This document shows, piece after piece, positions 15,152-22,161 of a stretch of DNA of 27,438 nt (positions are counted from its first letter, which is position 1; each line of letters begins with the position of its first letter). Source of the DNA: Halobacteriovorax sp. (lineage in GTDB: Bacteria > Bdellovibrionota > Bacteriovoracia > Bacteriovoracales > Bacteriovoracaceae). A program made the translations under genes and the position numbers. The notes under the pieces were generated by a model. That model had not been told where the DNA came from and ran no database searches. It was given only the letters and a program-made list of their open reading frames with translations. Location of the stretch: the NCBI GenBank assembly GCA_002686115.1, contig NZAF01000082.1, forward strand, positions 1-27,438, written 5' to 3'.

Positions 15152-16150
15152 ATGAAAATTTGTTTTTTTGACGCACATCAGTTTGAAGAGGATATCTTTA
15201 CAAAGGTTAATGAGGGCCATCATTTTGAAATGACTTTTGTAAAATCACATCTAAGTCCACAAACGGCGATTCTTGCAAAAGATCACGAAGTAGTTTGTGT
15301 TTTTACAAATGATAAAGTCAATAGAGAAGTCTTAGAGTCTCTTAAAGAAAATGGAATTGGGCTTGTTGCACTAAGGTGTGCTGGTTTTAATCAAATAGAT
15401 GTAGCCGCTGCAAATGAGATGGGTATTAAAGTCGTACGAGTTCCAGAATATTCCCCATACGCCATTGCAGAACATGTAACGGCATTAATTCTTACACTTA
15501 ATAGAAAAATTCATAAAGCTTATAATCGTGTACGAGAAGGAAACTTCTCTCTTGATGGACTGGTTGGTTTTGATCTTCATCAAAAAACGATTGGTGTCAT
15601 TGGAACGGGAAAGATTGGACTTGTTCTCACTCAAATCATGAAAGGATTTGGGATGAATGTATTGGCCTACGATAAATTTCCTAATGAAGAAGCCGCAAAG
15701 AGTATAGGTTTTAAGTACACTACTTTAGATGAAGTACTTGGTCTTTCCGATATCATCTCATTACACGTTCCTTTAAATGAAGAGACATTTCATTTAATTG
15801 ATCGAAAAAGACTTTTTCAAATGAAAAAAGGGGTGATGATTATTAACACCGGACGTGGTGGTCTGATTGAGACAAGTAGTCTTATCGAGTTTTTAAAGAA
15901 TGGTCATATTGGTAGTGCTGGATTAGATGTTTATGAAGAAGAGGAAGAGTACTTTTTTAAAGATTTATCTTCTCGAGTGCTTACTGATGATATTCTTGCA
16001 AGGCTTCTAACTTTTCCAAATGTTCTCTTAACATCTCATCAAGGTTTTTTAACAAACGAAGCACTTCAAAATATTGCACAGACAACACTTGAGAGTGTGG
16101 ACGATTATAAGAATAACCGTCCATTAAAAAATCAGGTTACAGTTCAATAA
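15152..16150 (+). CDS. ldhA: D-lactate dehydrogenase (2-hydroxyacid dehydrogenase family)
   Basis: Reduces pyruvate to D-lactate with NADH, regenerating NAD in the cytoplasm. 332 aa, full length. Seen: Rossmann motif GTGKIG (151-156) with Asp174 at the end of the second strand (NAD preference), substrate/cofactor loop RCAGFNQID, catalytic Arg235 in NTGRGG, Glu near 264 in DVYEEEEEYFF and His296 in TSHQGFLT. The SHQGFLTNEAL and YEEEEEYFFKD segments are those of fermentative LdhA rather than of other 2-hydroxyacid dehydrogenases. AAGGATAAAGT before the ATG supplies the ribosome-binding site. Its last 14 nt overlap the 3' end of elbB on the other strand. Confidence 0.93.
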   Translation: MKICFFDAHQFEEDIFTKVNEGHHFEMTFVKSHLSPQTAILAKDHEVVCVFTNDKVNREVLESLKENGIGLVALRCAGFNQIDVAAANEMGIKVVRVPEYSPYAIAEHVTALILTLNRKIHKAYNRVREGNFSLDGLVGFDLHQKTIGVIGTGKIGLVLTQIMKGFGMNVLAYDKFPNEEAAKSIGFKYTTLDEVLGLSDIISLHVPLNEETFHLIDRKRLFQMKKGVMIINTGRGGLIETSSLIEFLKNGHIGSAGLDVYEEEEEYFFKDLSSRVLTDDILARLLTFPNVLLTSHQGFLTNEALQNIAQTTLESVDDYKNNRPLKNQVTVQ

Positions 16151-16793
16151 CTTTTTTCACTAAAGAATGAATACCTGTGAAGATGTCATTTAGAGGGGCA
16201 TCATCAAACATATAAGCAGCAGTTGTAACGAGTTTATTGGTTTCATCAACAATGATTTCATTAGGGGCTGTATTGGCATGAACAGCTCCAAGCTTTTGAA
16301 GCTCACTTGCCGTTGATTCGTCATTTCCAATTGTTATATTAGGCTTCTTATCGCCTAGAGCAAGTGCGAGAAGAGCCGGAGAGATACAGATCGCACCAAT
16401 CGTTTTATTTGTAGAGTTGAAATCCTTTATAGTTTTTGCAACATCACTACTAACTTTTCCATCACTTCCTTTAAATGCAAAATCAGAGAGATTTTTTGCT
16501 GCACCAAATCCACCTGGTAGAATAAGAGCGTCGTATTTTGAACTATCAAGTTCTTTTAGATCTTGAATCTTACCTCTGGCAATTCTTGCAGACTCCATAA
16601 GAACGTTTCGGGATTCTTTTACTTCTTCTCCCGAGAGGTGATTGATGACATGATGTTGATCACGATCCGGCGCAAAGATATCGTAACGAGCTCCTTCTGT
16701 ATCAAGAGCGAGTAGGGTGAGGACAGATTCTCTAATTTCAGCACCATCTAAATACCCACAGCCGGCCAAGATAATAGCAATATTCTTACTCAT
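16137..16793 (-). CDS. elbB: ElbB, DJ-1/PfpI-superfamily glyoxalase-type protein
   Basis: 218 aa, cytoplasmic, full length for ElbB, a DJ-1/PfpI protein once linked to isoprenoid synthesis and reported to have glyoxalase activity. Matches the family throughout: ILAGCGYLDGAEIRES (8-23), FAPDRDQHHVINHLSGE (40-56), ESRNVLMESARIARG (60-74), ALILPGGFGAAKNLSDFA (89-106) and the nucleophile-elbow Cys136 in GAICISPALLA. A perfect SD (AGGAGG) lies before the ATG. It is convergent with ldhA and overlaps it by 14 nt. Methylglyoxal detoxification beside lactate formation is an attractive but unproven link. Confidence 0.95.
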   Translation of the reverse strand: MSKNIAIILAGCGYLDGAEIRESVLTLLALDTEGARYDIFAPDRDQHHVINHLSGEEVKESRNVLMESARIARGKIQDLKELDSSKYDALILPGGFGAAKNLSDFAFKGSDGKVSSDVAKTIKDFNSTNKTIGAICISPALLALALGDKKPNITIGNDESTASELQKLGAVHANTAPNEIIVDETNKLVTTAAYMFDDAPLNDIFTGIHSLVKKVIEL

Positions 16794-16855
16794 GATTTCC
16801 TCCTGTTAAGATTTTGTTTTTTTGATGATAACGTGGGATGGCTTTTTGGACTAGT

Positions 16856-16902
16856 GTAAAAAATAAAAGTCACACGAAAGCGGATTGCTTTGGTGTGACT
16901 TT
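16856..16902 (-). terminator. Terminator of the 85-aa membrane protein gene
   Basis: A 15-bp stem with a single G-G mismatch (16866-16881 with 16887-16902; outer arm AAAGTCACAC) and a 5-nt loop. On the minus strand it is followed by TTATTTTTTA and lies 24 nt past the stop at 16926. Confidence 0.9.
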
Positions 16903-16925
16903 CCTTTGAGTTATTTGAATAGTTT

Positions 16926-17183
16926 TTAAGAAGCTATTTCTTCATCACCTGAATTAATAACAATCTCTGCATTAAAATCTGATCTAACATGTCTTCTCTT
17001 ATGTCCAACATAGAAAAGAAGTCCGATATCTATTGCGGCAAATGTAATAAGAACTTTTCCAATTAGTAAATCACCATAGGCAACAGAGAGACATCCCATC
17101 ACCAAAGTACTAAAGAAAAGAATCATCATTAGTCCATAGAGAAGGTTAAGTTCACTATAGTCTTTCATCGAATCTCTACTCAT
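16926..17183 (-). CDS. Small two-pass membrane protein, unknown function
   Basis: 85 aa. Two hydrophobic helices (about 14-36 and 40-60) are joined by a short turn and followed by a basic KRRHVR stretch and an acidic tail ending GDEEIAS. By the positive-inside rule both ends are cytoplasmic. A strong SD (AAAGGAG) precedes the ATG at 17183, and a strong terminator follows, so it is probably a single-gene unit. Not recognised. Confidence 0.75.
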   Translation of the reverse strand: MSRDSMKDYSELNLLYGLMMILFFSTLVMGCLSVAYGDLLIGKVLITFAAIDIGLLFYVGHKRRHVRSDFNAEIVINSGDEEIAS

Positions 17184-17280
17184 TTTTGTCTCCTTTCTAA
17201 CGGCCGTAAAATTTTGTGACGGCCTTCAGTTTTGTAATTAGCTGATAAAGCGTTATTTATTGTTTTATTAAATAAAATAT

Positions 17281-17409
17281 ATGCACTTAGTGGGCCAAGT
17301 ACTTGAAATTACAGTGACAGATATGGCGCCTTTTGTGCAAAGAGTCTTAAGTGATTACTTTTTGAACTTCTATTTGTATGAAAGCTTAGATAACTCTAAG
17401 AAAATATAG
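17281..17409 (+). CDS. Possible 42-aa small protein
   Basis: An ATG frame (MHLVGQVLEITVTDMAPFVQ at its start, ending LDNSKKI) with protein-like composition lies in the 293-nt gap before the glycosidase-like gene. An in-frame stop precedes it, and no SD is visible; TAAAAT just before the ATG would suit a leaderless message at best. Amphipathic rather than membrane-spanning. It may be chance. Confidence 0.2.
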   Translation: MHLVGQVLEITVTDMAPFVQRVLSDYFLNFYLYESLDNSKKI

Positions 17410-17476
17410 AGAATTTCTCTTCTAGACTTCCCCTGTTTATGATTGCTATTATTAAGTTTTAGAGGAGTGCACACGG

Positions 17477-19222
17477 ATGTTGACCACCCCAGTCATTAAG
17501 GATGAAGATACAGTATTTCCAGGAGAAAATTGGTTTCTCTATTGGAAAACATCAGCGTCTCTTTGGAAAAGTAAAATTGAATCCCTTCGAGGAGTGAATA
17601 AGATTATTATCCCCGTGAACTGGGGCTTTCATTCTGATACTGGTGATAATATTGATTTTGCTGGCGAAAAACCAGAGACAGATTTAAAAAAACTTGTTCA
17701 TATTTGTGAAGATTTAGGAAAAGAAGCAATTCTTATTCTTCCTATATCACCTGTTCCATATCTTCCAAATGGTGGAATACCTTTTTTATTGGCCAGAACA
17801 GAGTCGCTAAACAGTACAATGGTTTTTGGTAGTGCACTCGATGCAGATGGCGTGATTAATCAATTCTATTCATTTTTTGACCCTAGAGTTTATAAAGCTT
17901 TTACTAAGTTCACACGTGAGCTTTCTCATTACATAAGTCAAAGTGGTATGAATGTTTCTCTTTGGGCATATGAAAGTGGTTACTTTAATAATGGGCTCTT
18001 CCATTCATATCTTCATGATCGTTCAAGTGCTTTTGATCAAGGTTTTACGAGATTTCTTCAGGCGAAAAAAGCTGAAGATGAGGAAAACTCAGAAGTCACA
18101 AGTGGTCAAAAAGAAGACTCTTTAAGGAAAGAATATGAGTCTATGATTCGAGAGCTTTATCTTGAGAGTATTAAAAACGATCTTGGATTTTGTTACCAAG
18201 GGATGAAAAAAATTGGCTACGTCTTAGGACGTCCTCATGATATTTTTATAAGCTCTGTTGAGAATGCAGCGGATTCAAGAATAATTGATGAAGTACTTAT
18301 GATGAGTCGTTATGATATTATTCCTTCAACTATGCTTGTGCCTGCAAGACTAAAAAAAGGCTTAATAAATATTTTTAGAGATACAGTTTTAAGCAGTACA
18401 TATATAGAAGAAACTTTTGAAGATAAGACAATTCAAAATAAAAGTGAATTTGTCTTTCATCCTTCAAGTACTTTTAGTTTTGTTTGCCAAAAAGAAGACA
18501 AAGAAACGTTAAAAGACCTCACGGACTCAGGCGTTATTAACTTTGTTGATGAATATCTAAAATACGATTATGACTTTAATGATCTCTCTGAGTTTTCATG
18601 GGAAGATGAATTAGAGAGTTCGAGATATTTCTATTATTTTACAGGTAGAGACCTTGATTTAAGATCATTAAGTGCAGCTTTAAAGATGTTTATGAATGGA
18701 CTAAATGTCTTTATTGATAAAAAGAATCTTGATGACAAGCTCTTACGCCGCCTTGAATCTTTTTATATTGAAAATGATTTAGAGATAGAACGAATAAGAT
18801 ACCTTTGTCTCATTGAAACAATTTCAATGGGTGAGGGAAGACTCTTTATTTTTGATAGTTCAGAATTTGAAGATTTACAAAAAGATGGCCAGAAGTCCGA
18901 TAAAAAAAGACAGTTTTGGAACAAGGTATTTGATAGTTTAGATTTTAAATACCCAGAAATAATGGCCGAAGAAGGACTTCGCTATACTTGGTTTGATCGT
19001 GGTGTTGCTAGTAGTGAGCTTAAATTTGAAAGGGTTAAAAGAGTAAGCTTTTTTAATCCAACAAGTTACAAGAAAAAAGTAAAGGTCAGGTATCCTTCTC
19101 AGTTTATCTTTCAAAAATCAATCGATGAGAAAAATGTTTCGATGAATAATACAACACATGAAATTGAGTTATACTTTTTACCTAAGGGTAGTGTCTCCTT
19201 GGATTTTGGAGTTATTTTATGA
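17477..19222 (+). CDS. Cytoplasmic glycosidase-like protein (possible clan GH-A barrel)
   Basis: 581 aa without signal peptide. I cannot name the family with certainty. The first 200 residues read like a (beta/alpha)8 hydrolase: PGENWFLYWKTSASLWKSKI, then KIIIPVNWGFHS, AILILPISPVPYLPNGGIP and VSLWAYESGYF. The last, with Glu166 after a Trp-containing strand, is where GH35/GH42-type enzymes carry the acid/base Glu, though the usual Asn before it is Tyr here. A charged insertion (about 195-215) follows; the rest is acidic and lacks motifs I know. The C-terminal 60 residues look like a beta-sandwich ending. SD AGAGGAG precedes the ATG by about 10 nt. The stop overlaps the next gene's start (ATGA). 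Confidence 0.8.
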   Translation: MLTTPVIKDEDTVFPGENWFLYWKTSASLWKSKIESLRGVNKIIIPVNWGFHSDTGDNIDFAGEKPETDLKKLVHICEDLGKEAILILPISPVPYLPNGGIPFLLARTESLNSTMVFGSALDADGVINQFYSFFDPRVYKAFTKFTRELSHYISQSGMNVSLWAYESGYFNNGLFHSYLHDRSSAFDQGFTRFLQAKKAEDEENSEVTSGQKEDSLRKEYESMIRELYLESIKNDLGFCYQGMKKIGYVLGRPHDIFISSVENAADSRIIDEVLMMSRYDIIPSTMLVPARLKKGLINIFRDTVLSSTYIEETFEDKTIQNKSEFVFHPSSTFSFVCQKEDKETLKDLTDSGVINFVDEYLKYDYDFNDLSEFSWEDELESSRYFYYFTGRDLDLRSLSAALKMFMNGLNVFIDKKNLDDKLLRRLESFYIENDLEIERIRYLCLIETISMGEGRLFIFDSSEFEDLQKDGQKSDKKRQFWNKVFDSLDFKYPEIMAEEGLRYTWFDRGVASSELKFERVKRVSFFNPTSYKKKVKVRYPSQFIFQKSIDEKNVSMNNTTHEIELYFLPKGSVSLDFGVIL

Positions 19223-19611
19223 ACGCAGAAATAAAAACACAGGACGTGCTTTTTGTTCTTTATTCTTTTGATAGTAATAAAGAAATGATGAGGTTTATTG
19301 ATCTTGCTTATTCTACAAAAGGTGTCCTCGACTTTTCACATGTAGAAATCGAAGAAGACCTCACTCAGGTTTACGAACAAGAGGGGAGAGTGGGTCCTTT
19401 TGAAACTGAAGAAGAGCTCCTCCAATTCTCATATGAGTTATGTGAAAAAGCTAAGCTTGAAAGCATCTGCCTTTGCGACGTCGATGCCGTCAATCAATCT
19501 CTAAAAGACGCAGGAAATGTAAACAAACTCAATGATCATCTCCTAGAACACGGAGACATCCTAACTGACCCAGACCGCAAGAAAAAAGGCCTATTTTCAA
19601 ATATCTTTTAG
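19219..19611 (+). CDS. Acidic cytoplasmic partner protein, 130 aa, unknown function
   Basis: Begins at the ATGA overlap with the glycosidase-like gene, so the two are translationally coupled and likely work together. No signal or membrane segment. Opens with a beta-alpha stretch (VLFVLYSFDSNKEMMRFID), is acidic through the middle (VEIEEDLTQVYEQEG, ETEEELLQF), has a Cys pair in ESICLCDVD and ends in a basic KKKGLFSNIF. From about 19430 the codons turn markedly C-ending (atc, gac, gtc, ctc, cac, cgc), unlike the T/A-ending codons around it. Not recognised. Confidence 0.8.
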   Translation: MNAEIKTQDVLFVLYSFDSNKEMMRFIDLAYSTKGVLDFSHVEIEEDLTQVYEQEGRVGPFETEEELLQFSYELCEKAKLESICLCDVDAVNQSLKDAGNVNKLNDHLLEHGDILTDPDRKKKGLFSNIF

Positions 19612-19620
19612 TGATATCAA

Positions 19621-20064
19621 TTAAGGAATCGTGAAGGACTTTGACTTGTATGTAATTGTTTCGCCAGACTTTAGATCTATTTTTTGTAATTTGATTTTGA
19701 TGTCAGGGTAAGGGGGAGCGACTTCACAAAAATTTCCGCCGTATCTAAAGATATTTAGATTTTTTTTATTTTCACTTTTCTGTATGTCGATAATTAAATT
19801 TTCTTCACCATCGCAACCAATATTGGTTGATACCGAAAGATATTTTTTAGAGAGCTTTATCTCACCATGATGTTTTTCAAGTTTTACACCATCTATTTGT
19901 TGAAGACATTCCTTCTTTGAAAGTATGTTGACAAAATTGCATTTCATGACTTTTTCATCTCTATTTGTCATGCAGTTTAGTCTTTCCTCAAAATTTTTGA
20001 TATTTTCGCATGCATATACTTTTGTAAGTAATGATGTGAGAAAGATAATTGTAAAAAATTTCAT
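19621..20064 (-). CDS. Small exported Cys-rich protein, unknown function
   Basis: 147 aa. The N-terminus MKFFTIIFLTSLLTKVYAC is a signal peptide; Cys19 directly after Ala could make it a lipoprotein, though the Tyr at -2 is unusual for a lipobox. Six Cys in all (19, 31, 42, 53, 84, 113), suggesting disulphides. Its ATG follows the stop of the exported EEP-family gene by one nucleotide (TAA-A-ATG), so it is translationally coupled to it. It may be a partner or inhibitor of that enzyme; no motif supports a specific role. Confidence 0.75.
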   Translation of the reverse strand: MKFFTIIFLTSLLTKVYACENIKNFEERLNCMTNRDEKVMKCNFVNILSKKECLQQIDGVKLEKHHGEIKLSKKYLSVSTNIGCDGEENLIIDIQKSENKKNLNIFRYGGNFCEVAPPYPDIKIKLQKIDLKSGETITYKSKSFTIP

Positions 20065-20065
20065 T

Positions 20066-20890
20066 TTAAAGAGTCGAGAAGGTGTGGCTCATTGGAATAT
20101 GATCAGCACCTCTGATATTTCCAAGAACTTTTGCTTTATCGAGTTTTAAGTTCTTGTACCATACGTAGTCGATGAATCTGCCAAAGACTTTCATCCTCGT
20201 GTCTGGACCTTCAGTATATTTAACCTCAGTCATGCCAGTTTGATTAAGAATGCGTCTCATTGCTCTTTGCTTTTTCTTTGACCATGTATTGAAGTCTCCT
20301 GCGAAGATAGCAGGACCTTTATGTTCTTTAATTACATTAGCAGCTTCTCTAATTTGATGCTCTAGCTTTTTTGAAATCACAAAATTAATAGCATGAATAT
20401 TTGCAACAAGAAGTTCTTCACCGTTTTCAAGTTGGTATGAAGTGAGGAGAACCATTTTTGGTGATTTAACAATAGGCTCTCTATACTTTGAACGTTGAAA
20501 TTTCTTTTCACTTGAAGCAAATCTAGAAATCGTCGCAACACCTGTTCTATCTTTTCCATCAAAGAAGAACGAAGTCGCAGTTGTGAACTCAAATCCATCT
20601 TTATTTTCAAAAATATCTTTCATCTCACCACGAAAATACATTTCTTGTGTGGCAAGAATGTCATGTCCTTCACTTAAAAGGTTAAAGTCTGCGGCCCATG
20701 TAGAGTTTTGACCCTTGTACATATTCCAAGCAAGAAACTTGAATGTATTAGGGAGAACAGATTCTTTTGAACGATCAAAAACCTGAATAACATCTTCATT
20801 TTTAGGTATTCGGTGTTTAGGGATGACCCCACCGAATGCCGCTCCTGAGAGCATGGCGATAATTAAAGTCCTTTTAATTAACGTCTTCAA
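20066..20890 (-). CDS. Exported endonuclease/exonuclease/phosphatase (EEP) family enzyme
   Basis: 274 aa, Mg2+-dependent phosphodiesterase/phosphatase fold of the DNase I type. Catalytic set seen: Asn56 in FLAWNMYKG, Glu83 in ATQEMYF, His166 in VANIHAINF, Asp199/Asn201 in FAGDFNTW, Asp241 in IDYVWYK and Asp263-His264 in GADHIPMSH. A signal-like segment at 1-20 (KRTLIIAMLSGAAFG) indicates export. The start is a TTG at 20890 supported by AAGGAG 6 nt upstream; no ATG is better placed. Substrate (DNA, phospholipid head group or sugar phosphate) cannot be read from the sequence. First gene of a two-gene unit with the Cys-rich protein. Confidence 0.9.
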   Translation of the reverse strand: MKTLIKRTLIIAMLSGAAFGGVIPKHRIPKNEDVIQVFDRSKESVLPNTFKFLAWNMYKGQNSTWAADFNLLSEGHDILATQEMYFRGEMKDIFENKDGFEFTTATSFFFDGKDRTGVATISRFASSEKKFQRSKYREPIVKSPKMVLLTSYQLENGEELLVANIHAINFVISKKLEHQIREAANVIKEHKGPAIFAGDFNTWSKKKQRAMRRILNQTGMTEVKYTEGPDTRMKVFGRFIDYVWYKNLKLDKAKVLGNIRGADHIPMSHTFSTL

Positions 20891-21070
20891 GGCAACTCCT
20901 TTTGCTAACTATGTGTTATCAATATTTTAAAGGAATATATCATCGATTGGAAAGATAGAAAGTTGTGCCGAAGTGCGTCACTAGCTCTAGTAAATATTAC
21001 AACTTAGCCTTCATAGAACGAGAAAAGTTGTGTATTTTGAGCCTTTATTACTGGGTAATTGAGGTTTTCG

Positions 21071-22159
21071 TTGCAAAAGAAAGAGTTTAAAAAGCTTATA
21101 TATTCCTTGTCCTTTGATGATTTAGCGTCATTTTTGGAATCTGTTGGTGCAAAAAAATTTGTTGCGAAACAAGTGTTTGATTGGATTTATCATAAGCATC
21201 AATACGATCCAGAGAACTGGAGTAATGTTCCTGCCAAGGTTAAAGAGGCACTTCAAGCAGGCTTTGACTTCACTCTTCCTAAAATTGTTTGGGAAGGTCT
21301 ATCTGTTGATGGAACGAGAAAATTTCTCGTAGGATTTCGAGATGGTAGAACAGTTGAAACAGTAATGATCCCCGCAAAGAGTAATAGAAAAACCCTTTGT
21401 ATTAGTTCTCAAGTTGGTTGCGCCATTGGTTGTACATTTTGTCATACAGGAACAATGGGATTAACAAGACATCTTGAAGCAGGTGAGATTGTCGGACAAT
21501 TTCTTGCTGTGACAAAATTTTTAAAAGAAAAAGTTGGTCCAGAAGAGAGATTAAGTAATATCGTTTATATGGGTCAAGGTGAACCACTTCATAATTTTGA
21601 GCAAGCGAAAATCTCAGCAATGATTTTTACTGATGAAAGAGCTCTCGGACTTAGTCAAAGAAGAGTCACTCTTTCAACTTCAGGCCTTGTTCCTCAAATT
21701 AAAAAGCTCGATGACTTTCCACCAATTAATATAGCGATATCTCTTCACGCTGCTCATAACGATATACGAACTGAGCTTATGCCTATTAACCAGGCTTACG
21801 ACCTTGATCGTCTTCTATCAGCGATTAAAGAAATTCCTCTTAAGGCCCATCGCTATATTACATATGAGTATCTTCTCATTGATAAATATAATGATCGCAA
21901 AGAAGATATTGAGGCTCTTTCAAGACTTCTTCCTAAAGAAGTTTCAAAGATAAATCTTATTCCATTTAATGAATATCCTGAATCATCATTTAAGCGTCCC
22001 TCTATTTCAAGAATAAATTGGTTTAGAGATGAGCTTGAAAAGAGTGGATATACTTGTACGATTAGAACGACTAAGGGAAGCGATATTCTTGCAGCTTGCG
22101 GTCAGCTTAAGAGTGAGATGGAGAAGAAGGTGAATCTTTGGTCTGAAAAGCCAGTATAG
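21071..22159 (+). CDS. rlmN: 23S rRNA/tRNA adenine-C2 methyltransferase RlmN
   Basis: A radical-SAM enzyme that methylates C2 of A2503 in 23S rRNA and A37 in some tRNAs. Seen: CAIGCTFC (Cys117, 121, 124) binding the 4Fe-4S cluster, the GEIVGQF segment, NIVYMGQGEPLHN, the SLHA strand, and the catalytic Cys343 in LAACGQL, which accepts the methyl group. I prefer the TTG at 21071 (362 aa) because GAGG lies 6 nt upstream; a TTG at 21059 is possible but has a poor SD. Full length. Its stop is 2 nt from the stop of the large convergent gene, with no terminator between. Confidence 0.96.
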   Translation: MQKKEFKKLIYSLSFDDLASFLESVGAKKFVAKQVFDWIYHKHQYDPENWSNVPAKVKEALQAGFDFTLPKIVWEGLSVDGTRKFLVGFRDGRTVETVMIPAKSNRKTLCISSQVGCAIGCTFCHTGTMGLTRHLEAGEIVGQFLAVTKFLKEKVGPEERLSNIVYMGQGEPLHNFEQAKISAMIFTDERALGLSQRRVTLSTSGLVPQIKKLDDFPPINIAISLHAAHNDIRTELMPINQAYDLDRLLSAIKEIPLKAHRYITYEYLLIDKYNDRKEDIEALSRLLPKEVSKINLIPFNEYPESSFKRPSISRINWFRDELEKSGYTCTIRTTKGSDILAACGQLKSEMEKKVNLWSEKPV

Positions 22160-22161
22160 AT

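Noticed and set aside
17202..17224. Six-bp inverted repeat GGCCGT/ACGGCC upstream of the 85-aa membrane protein gene
   Set aside because: Short stem, long loop, no T run; no support as terminator or riboswitch.
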